Shown one piece after another: positions 56,545 through 64,000 of a stretch of 64,000 bases of DNA. Each line of letters begins with the position of its first letter. Position 1 is the first letter of the stretch. This DNA comes from Maratus speciosus. Its lineage: Eukaryota > Arthropoda > Arachnida > Araneae > Salticidae. The notes below the pieces were generated by a model that had not been told where the DNA came from, made no database searches, and saw only the letters and a list, made by a program, of their open reading frames with translations. The stretch is taken from positions 325,023,283 through 325,087,282 of the forward strand of contig OZ010791.1 in NCBI GenBank assembly GCA_963932465.1, given 5' to 3'. The position numbers and the translations under genes were made by a program.

Positions 56545-59500
56545 CACTTTTCTTCAATAATAAAACCTTCATTCTGTTCGTTTGTGTGAAGTCTTATGAA
56601 AATGAAACGCAGATCAACCTTTCGCCATTTTTGACGAGGTTATATACTAGTACATATATATATTTTTTGGGGGCATATTTTTCTTCAACTTAAAGTCCGT
56701 CGTGGTACTATTACGTTACTGAGTTCTCGGCAAGACTGCAGAACATTTTCAAGTCTAATTGATTATTTTTGGAAGCGAACATACAATATTATTTCTTTTT
56801 ATTTGCTAATATTATTAGGGATATCTGGTTTGAATAAACAGTATAAATGTACGATGTTTGCTCGCATGCTCTATACACATGCATTTTACATATAATTGTT
56901 TTTATAATTTCACGAATTTCTTTTTTTAAGATTGCCAATTCTTAGAAATATATTTTTTAAAGTAATAATTAAACAACTTAAAGCTTGATACTTTATATAT
57001 AATATGAACATTATATAATTATATTTTCTGCAATACGCTAAGGTTGAGGATTTTTAGTTTTAAATAAGAGAAAATGTTAAAAACCATTTTTACAAAATAT
57101 TACCAAATAAATAACAACAGACAAGTCTCATCATATTTATAATCAATTTTTCATTATCTAATAAATTGCATTTTAATATATTTCACTATAACTATCGACC
57201 AAAGAAGAACTTTAATATATTTTAGTCTGTAAATTTACAATAATTGAGTAAAGTTAATACGGATACAATTTTCATTTAATTTAGCATCAGTGCTAAGTTT
57301 TCACTTCATTTTTAAAACTTTCTTGGTAACATTTAACTAAAAACGTTAAAAAACAATAAATTTTCCACATTAGGCAAAAACGAATAAAGGATGTGCCTTT
57401 CTAGCTGTACAATTACATGGGAGAAAAATTATTCTAAACTTATATATCAGCCTGTCATCTTTCGAAACAATGCTGATGCCTTAATCATTGTTTCAACTTC
57501 ATTTAGAAGAGTCACTATATAATAGAGACTGAAATAATTTATCGTAAAACTAATTAAATTTTCCGATACGTCAATTTCTAGCACTCAGCGTACCGGAACC
57601 ACATGCATTTGTCTCTTATTTATGGAATCGATAACTTTCCCATCATCCATCATATCTTGGCATTTAATTCCCTTTCTGTATCGAAATAAATTGAGGGAAG
57701 ATAGATAAAAAGGAAAATAAGTTTTTTATTCCAAAGAGCGTAAAAAATTTATCATTATGTTTTTTGCAGGCGTTTTTCATTTTTCTTCGATAGCATAAAG
57801 ACTAATTTAATATGATATCGAATACGGTTGTTAAACGTTTATAAGTAAATTTCTAACTGACTTTTAATATCTCGCTTTTTTAATATTCTGTTTTGTAAAT
57901 ATTTTTTTAAGATTTAAATACTAGAATTTTTTTAATCTTGTAACCTAGTACCACTCTAAGTGGTATCTCACATGCCAGACAACTTTTATGGTTTTGCGTT
58001 TTTTATGGCTGTGAAGAGAAAGGTTGTTTAGTTAGATGAATATATTCTATAGAAATTATTTATAAACTTAAAAGCGTGAATCATGTAATTAGCTCTGTGA
58101 AATTTGCAGTTATAAAGCACTTGGGGTTTGAATAATTGAAATTTAGTGTTGTTGTTTTTTTATGTGTGTTTCACCGTAATACTTACAGATGTAATTTATA
58201 TACTCCAATTTACTAACAGTTGTGATTATTTCGCTCGTAAAAAGTACAAAAATATATATGTACGTAAAAAATTGCTAAATACTGCGTTGTAAAAAAGTCA
58301 ATTCACGCAATGTACTGCTTGATTTGCAGTAATGTAGCACATTATATTATTTGTGCGTGTTTATAAGTTTTTATGAAATCTCACTTCTTGTTTTCTTTTT
58401 AATAAAATATATATATTTTTTTTTAAATAATTGTATCCTGCATTTAAATTATTAAACCCAACACCGATATTGATGTTAATGAAGATTGGTTAAAAATTAA
58501 GATTTTCAATCCATGTGAAATTTATGTTACACTTTCATTTTTTCTGAGAAGATTTTTTTTTTATTTTTTATAGATTTTTTTCAAAAACAGTTACTACATG
58601 AAGTTATATTATGTACTTACAATAAATTTTGTTAATTTATTTTAATTAAAGTTCTAAAGAAATTGAACACACTCACATATGTAGCTTCAGTATCATATTT
58701 TAAAGCTATAAAATTCATTTACTGCTTCACCGAACGACTCCCCGCTTAGTATACAGAGCTAAAATTTATTAATATTTCTGAATATGAAGTGAACATTAGC
58801 TGTTTACACATAAAATTTTAAAATTTGGTACAATATCTTCTTTCTAGAGTACTTTTTAAAGCAAATTTTAAGTATATATATAATTAGTAGATTTTAAAAC
58901 TAGTCAAATGGTACCAATCACATTTTTATAGTATGATTTGTGGCAGGGTTTTTATGTGGGCGTTCTCTTTCCCGACTATACAAGAAATCTTGCGGGTATA
59001 AACAAAACTGTTATGTATTTGCAAAAACATTAAACAATATTAGACCAATTTTCAGGTTTTAGAAATATACATATTTAAAAAAAAAAATTCTGATTATTTG
59101 TATTGAATAAAATTCATGCATTTTGAGACTGATGTCCGTAGAAAGACAACAAATGAGAAGCAGAATATACGAATAATTTAAAGCATTTCTAATATGTACT
59201 CTTTGATACTGGTTGAAATATTGTTTAATTCTTGCAATTCCAAACAAGACGTAATATTATGTACTGTTCCAATGCCTTTATGTACATTCATATATATAAC
59301 TTAATACAATACCAAAATAAAAAAAAAAATCTCTAATGAAACATACTGGAAAAATTCATTAACCTCTGACTTTCTTCAAATGAATCAAATCATGCAAAAA
59401 ACGCATAAAGGAAAAAACATGTTTGTGATTATATATCTCTTAACAAATTATCTACTTTTTTAATTATATATTGTACAACCATTCAATTTGATTTTATTAT

Positions 59501-59985
59501 AGAAAATAAAATGAATTTTTCACATTAAAATTCTGTTATATTGTTTTTTGCAGTTAAAAAAATAAATGTTTTAAACGGCTAGCATTCTTTTAAACCGAAA
59601 ATATAATTTTCCCTTAGATGGGCATATAAAAAAATGTTTTTTTGGAAAATTTATTATAAAAGTTTATTTGATAGTTTGCATTGAAAAAGACTAACTAAGA
59701 AACATCCTCAAATATTAGTTCTGGATTTTATCTAGGCTGTTGCCGTTGGGAAATCTCATGAAATGAGGATAAAGATCAATAAAGGAAGTATTCGCTCGAA
59801 TGCAACCGTTCACCAGATATGGATACATTTCTGCCTTGACTTTATTCACAAAGAAGCAAAAAAGGAAAAGAAGAGTCCGACCGACTTTCTTTATACTAAT
59901 AAATAACAAGAAAATATGTATTGTGAGACAACAGATCCTATTAATAGGAAAAAGTAAAATCAAACCCTATGTGTCATAAAAGATG
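56545..59985. other. AT-rich DNA, nothing recognised
   Basis: No coding exon, tandem array or element end recognised over about 3.4 kb. Open frames at 59059-59247 and 59715-59963 lack known motifs. Confidence 0.4.
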
Positions 59986-59990
59986 ATATA

Positions 59991-60775
59991 CAGTCGTAGA
60001 AAAAAAAAAAGTAAATACCCCCACTAACTCTGCAACAAGATAGTGTAGAAAAAAGTTGCTGGCACCAAGCGAATGGAAATAAAGTCAACTTTTAAATGAG
60101 ACATATATAAGTCACTTAGGGGGCCATCTATAAATCAATGCCAGACATTTAAAATCCTGGTTCAAACTATTCCTAGATACGAAATTTCATGTCATTAGGA
60201 TTATGCGTTTTTGAATTAAAAACATTAAAAAATGAGAGATTGTAGTGCTAAATTACATTTTCATATATTTATTAATATTATCTGAAATTATAAGCCTAAT
60301 GTGATCCTTTTTTTGTGTGTGATTGTAATACTAAAAGTCCAAATATAAATACATTGAATTTGTAATAAAAAAAAATTATAATATGAATTATGAAATTCAT
60401 ATTAAAAATATATATATATAATGCAACCTGCTATATTTTTATGGATCGTGTACTGAACTTCAATTTGGATATCGCCACTCAAATGTGCTCATTTTAAAAT
60501 AATAACTTTCTCGGAAATATAATCGTACTAATTTCATAAAAATTTGGATTAAGGCTAATTAAAAGGTGTAGAATTAGTTTATGGTGTCAAATTTGGGTGT
60601 TTTATTGAAATAAAATCAGAGTTTGTGTTTGTTTTGAAATATAGATGGCCCCCTATGTCAATTTTATATGCACCATTTAAAAGTAGACTTTATTTCCAAT
60701 CGTTTGGTACCAGTAGTTATATTCTGCTATAAAGTTGCAGACTTAGTATAAGTGTTTACTTTTTTTCCACGATTG
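59991..60775. mobile_element. mariner/Tc1-type MITE (785 bp) with ~110-bp inverted ends
   Basis: The left end CAGTCGTAGAAAAAAAAAAA and the right end, reversed CAATCGTGGAAAAAAAGTAA, are flanked by TA. The inverted similarity continues through CTGCAAC, a GGYACCAARCGA block, TGGAAATAAAGTC and ACTTTTAAATG. No coding remnant. A partial relative is at 8175-8376. Confidence 0.88.
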
Positions 60776-60779
60776 TACA

Positions 60780-62545
60780 TAAATGAAGAACAATATCTCA
60801 GATGTTTATTTCTCTATGCATGACGTCGAAGAAAAAATTATCGCTTACTTCGTGAAGTCTCGTGATGTCCTCCTGAAGTCGACAAGTCTTTCTGCAATTT
60901 TTTTGGTTTTCTTAGAAAGACCTTTATAATATTACAACTTTTAATGAAATCTAATTTATTTTGTTAGCGTATGGCGTCACGAAATGCATTTGTTTGTATC
61001 TCGTAAACAGGACATGCATCACCAGCTTTTTAGGGGGATGGTGGGAGGGTGGCGCACATATATTGATTAGACATAAACATGCAATAACACCACAGCGAAA
61101 ACATTTACAGAGAGGCAGTTACGCTGAAAACACAACAGCATATAAATCTGTAATTGCAGGTATATTTCAATGAATTTTTGAAGAAAATATCAAACTTAAC
61201 ATCTATACTATTGTAAAAAGACTGGGTTATTTTGGAAAAAAAATTCCCAATAGGACATTTATAAGAACTGAAAAAAAAATATTTGCTAGTCGCAAACCAA
61301 TAAATAATAGGTTAACATTTTTTAGAATCAAATACAACTGCAGAATGAAGGTAAAAGTAATCTTAATTTATCACTTTGACAATCCCCGAATATTAAAAAA
61401 ATTCAATATCTTTAAACCAACCCCGATGTTTTATTCTAATGTCTAGGTGACAAAAATAAAATTTATTGATTTCAATCATTTATTTTTTTTAACAAACTGC
61501 CATTGAATATCTGTACCATGACAGTCTATCACTATTAGATATTTTAACCTTGGATAAAGCACTTGTCCCCCGCAACGGACATTCAAGAAGCTGCATTTTA
61601 TCAAGAACAATTAGTTTTGAGCAAGTCAATTCTTTTTCCTCCGAAAGCTATATTTCTGATTCACTCTAAGTATCAGCTAATAATTGTCAATTTTACAAAT
61701 TTTATAAAAGGACAATTTTAAGCAAATACTTTGGAATAACTAGTGCTGCCAACACAATCATAAAAAAAGTTAGAAGGAATAATTCAACATTGTAAAATTA
61801 GAAGAAATAAATTCAACACATGCCAGTTAAGATAATTATAAAGGCTTGGTAAAAGTTGAAAAAAAACAGTGTCCTTTATATGGTAATAAGGAAACTTTAG
61901 ATAAAAGACACAAGTTGGTAAAAGTTTTAGTGATAACTCGTCATCATCTGACATGTAAGTATACGAAGAAGATGTTAAAAAATTATTGTATATGCATGTC
62001 CTTGATCTAATTACTGACGAGCTAAAGCAATTTACTATCAGCTATGTGAAGAAAAAGAAATCGTTTGAAGATAAAGGTGAAGAGATAAAAGAAATTGATA
62101 TTTAAATCAAAAATATTTTGGCGAAGTTGTACGAAGTTTAGAATGTTACCATGAAATGAATTCCAAACAAATCCGAAGTTACCAGAACACCCTGTCTATT
62201 TATATAAAAATAGCATCCAGTTTTTCAGAAACAGTTTTAAAAAGAAGCAGCTTCATACAAATGATAATTTTTTTTTTTTGTACAGGTATATTTGTTTTAA
62301 AAAATCAGAAGTCAGCTCTATTGTACTTCTGGTAAAAATTGATAATTAAAAATATGGTTTTGGAGAAATCGATTTATGAGATTTAATTTCTTTGTAATAA
62401 ATATAAAAAGTAAATGACATTTATCAAACATTACCAGATAGATAAAGGGTTGCACATCTTTTGCAAACAATGATGGATTGTACACAATCTGTCCATGAAA
62501 AGGGAATATTTTTGGATATTACAAAAGTAAACACATTTTGTGCAA
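60780..62545. other. AT-rich DNA, nothing recognised
   Basis: No repeat or coding signal that I can support. Confidence 0.4.
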
Positions 62546-62548
62546 ATT

Positions 62549-62715
62549 AACTGCATTTTTATGCGTATAAATAAGCACATATTCTATGTTTTCAAAAACT
62601 GCATTTTTTGGCATAAAATAAGTGCATGTTCGATGTTTGTAAAATATGTGCACATATTTTTGCGTAAAATAAGTTCATATTCTACGTTTGCAAAAATTGC
62701 GCATTGTTATGAACA
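62549..62715 (+). repeat. ~50-bp minisatellite, ~3.5 diverged units
   Basis: Units contain TGCATTTTTATGCGTATAAA, AAGTKCATATTCTATGTTT and CAAAAA at about 62549, 62601, 62647 and 62697. The open frame 62540-62746 is a product of this periodicity. Confidence 0.8.
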
Positions 62716-62727
62716 GAAAAGTATGTA

Positions 62728-62870
62728 CAGTAAAACCTTTGAATAACGGACATCTCGGGAGCGCGGCATTTGTCCGCTATTCGGAAGTATTCGATATTCA
62801 GAGCTAAAAATGTACAATTATATAGATGTTGTGAATAGAAAAATAGAGGTGTCCGTTACGGAGATTTTAT
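62728..62870. mobile_element. pogo-like MITE (143 bp)
   Basis: The left end CAGTAAAACCTTTGAATAAC then GGACA, and the right end, reversed CAATAAAATCTCCGTAACGG then ACA, are flanked by TA. Internal GTCCG words. It resembles the pogo-type ends at 22627 and 51856. Confidence 0.8.
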
Positions 62871-62874
62871 TGTA

Positions 62875-63235
62875 TATTGCAGTTTTGCAATATGTAAAAA
62901 ATAACTCCCATGAATTTTTAATTAACTTCTATGACGAGATAACTTCTGACGGGTGCACATTTATTGCGGCTACGGTAGGAGAAGATCATAAATTGCGCTT
63001 ACAGCTTCGCTGTATGAACTGCGCTGGAGGGGGTGAGATAAGCAATCCATCATTGTATTTCGGGTTGCCTTTAAATTTCCCCCCAAAAGTCTTCTGGATG
63101 CAAACTAGCCATAATAAATTCTGGCGACAATAATCACAATATTTATACGCACGTGGCCTGCATTCATCTAGAATTGCATTACAACTTTACTTTTTATTTA
63201 AAATTCAAAGTATTTTAGCGATAAAATATTCAACG
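62875..63235. other. No gene recognised
   Basis: An open frame, 62810-63133, overlaps the MITE and continues to ...NKFWRQ. It has no known motif and I do not call it a gene. Confidence 0.35.
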
Positions 63236-63237
63236 TA

Positions 63238-63454
63238 CACGGAAAGAACGATTTTGTTAAAACAACAAAAAAATAGTTGTGCCAACCAAATTTTGCCCCC
63301 ATCAAATATTTTTTGTTGGACTGACAAAATCGTTTTGTTAGTTCAATAAAATTTTATTGAACGAACAAAATCATTTGATCAGTCGAACCAACATTTGGTC
63401 AGTCCAACAAAACATTTTAGCTGGGGCTATATTAACTAAATCTTTTTTTCTGTG
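63238..63454. mobile_element. Fold-back MITE (217 bp) with an internal long palindrome
   Basis: Flanked by TA. Ends CACGGAAAGAACGATTT and, reversed, CACAGAAAAAAAGATTT are inverted. The interior holds a 38-bp palindrome (half TTTTGTTAGTTCAATAAAA, one mismatch) at about 63333-63370 and further inverted GACTGA/CAACAAAA words, so it folds almost end to end. Confidence 0.85.
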
Positions 63455-63559
63455 TAGCAAATACAAATAAAATATTAAAATTAAGTATAATTCCTTAAGT
63501 AGAGGATACTAACTAATATTTACTTCGAAAGAAGGACAAAAATCAAAGGAGTATTATAA

Positions 63560-63602
63560 AGTAAGGCAATAATCACAGATATAAAGTAAGGCAATAATCA
63601 CA
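63560..63602. repeat. Short tandem duplication
   Basis: AAGTAAGGCAATAATCACA occurs twice, 22 bases apart. Confidence 0.85.
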
Positions 63603-63931
63603 ATACTTAGTGTAAGCAAAGGGGGATTTTGATTTAAACGGACCTGGTACAAACTGCCGTCAATAGTTTTGTTAACTCTTTTAAGGAATTCCAAGTAATA
63701 TCTAATGTTAATTAAAAACGCACACCATTTTTAAGAATTTTTTTATTTTGACTTGTAACATTTGGATATAAAGCGCTTTTCCGTTTTTAATCACAAAAAA
63801 TGCTAAAAATTAATAAAATTAAAGTTATCATAACTCGGCAAGTCTTATTTGTACAAAAATGTACCCTTTACTTTTTTACTTATTAGTACACGAAGAAAAT
63901 TTTACTAAATATATAGAACTTAAATCCAGTA

Positions 63932-63983
63932 AAAAAAAAAAAAAAAATAAAAAAAAAATAAATAAATAAATAAATAAATAAAT
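63932..63983. repeat. poly(A) and (AAAT)n microsatellite
   Basis: A run followed by AAAT repeats at the window end. Confidence 0.95.
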
Positions 63984-64000
63984 TTCTGTAATTTAAAAAA

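Overview
This is a nuclear, AT-rich (roughly 70% by eye), gene-poor eukaryotic window. The only piece of host protein-coding sequence I can support is one exon of a neuronal-type immunoglobulin cell-adhesion gene (lachesin/DIP-like) at 23358-23565 on the minus strand, with clear splice sites. That exon, the Tc1, gypsy, Academ-like and pogo elements, and a tRNA-derived SINE with an (AACC)-type tail point to an arthropod. A chelicerate such as a spider is my best guess, not proven. The rest looks like intron or intergenic DNA filled by mobile elements.

Layout. 1-13 kb: a tRNA-like sequence (146-217), a 145-bp satellite (3231-4331), small MITEs and otherwise plain AT-rich DNA. 11.2-13.3 kb: copy 1 of an unclassified ~1.8-kb element ('element E', rich in TTGGCG motifs) interrupted by a SINE with a 14-bp target duplication. 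14.6-16.2 kb: a nearly intact Tc1-type transposon whose transposase is broken by one stop codon. 17-24 kb: TTGGCG-rich DNA, a ~0.53-kb tandem repeat, palindromes, a pogo-like MITE, the Ig exon and a TTAA-flanked piggyBac-like element.

25.7-41.6 kb is a nest of insertions. Two mariner-superfamily remnants (25688-26789 and 40519-41339) and a MITE (27244-28433) flank element E copy 2 (28664-40461). Copy 2 is split by a 10-kb Ty3/gypsy retrotransposon (29497-39547, minus strand) with gag, zinc knuckle, protease, reverse transcriptase and the start of RNase H, but no recognisable integrase. E copy 1 shows the site without the retrotransposon, and E copy 2 shows the site without the SINE.

43.9-50.9 kb: a ~323-bp repeat array split by a 5.3-kb element with ~0.85-kb inverted arms (44115-49383). 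Its loop holds minus-strand remnants of a FEN1/XPG-like nuclease plus a cysteine-rich domain, as expected for AcademX-type DNA transposons. A further MITE (44550-46167) sits inside its left arm. 51-64 kb: a pogo/Tigger remnant, a long near-perfect hairpin (53850-54131), TTAA-flanked MITEs, a 785-bp mariner-type MITE, a small pogo-like MITE and a fold-back MITE.

The points most worth following up are the two in-register -1 slippery heptamers in the gypsy element (the second followed by a good stem-loop), the inverted-arm element carrying nuclease remnants, the long hairpin, and the reciprocal empty sites that date and order the nested insertions.
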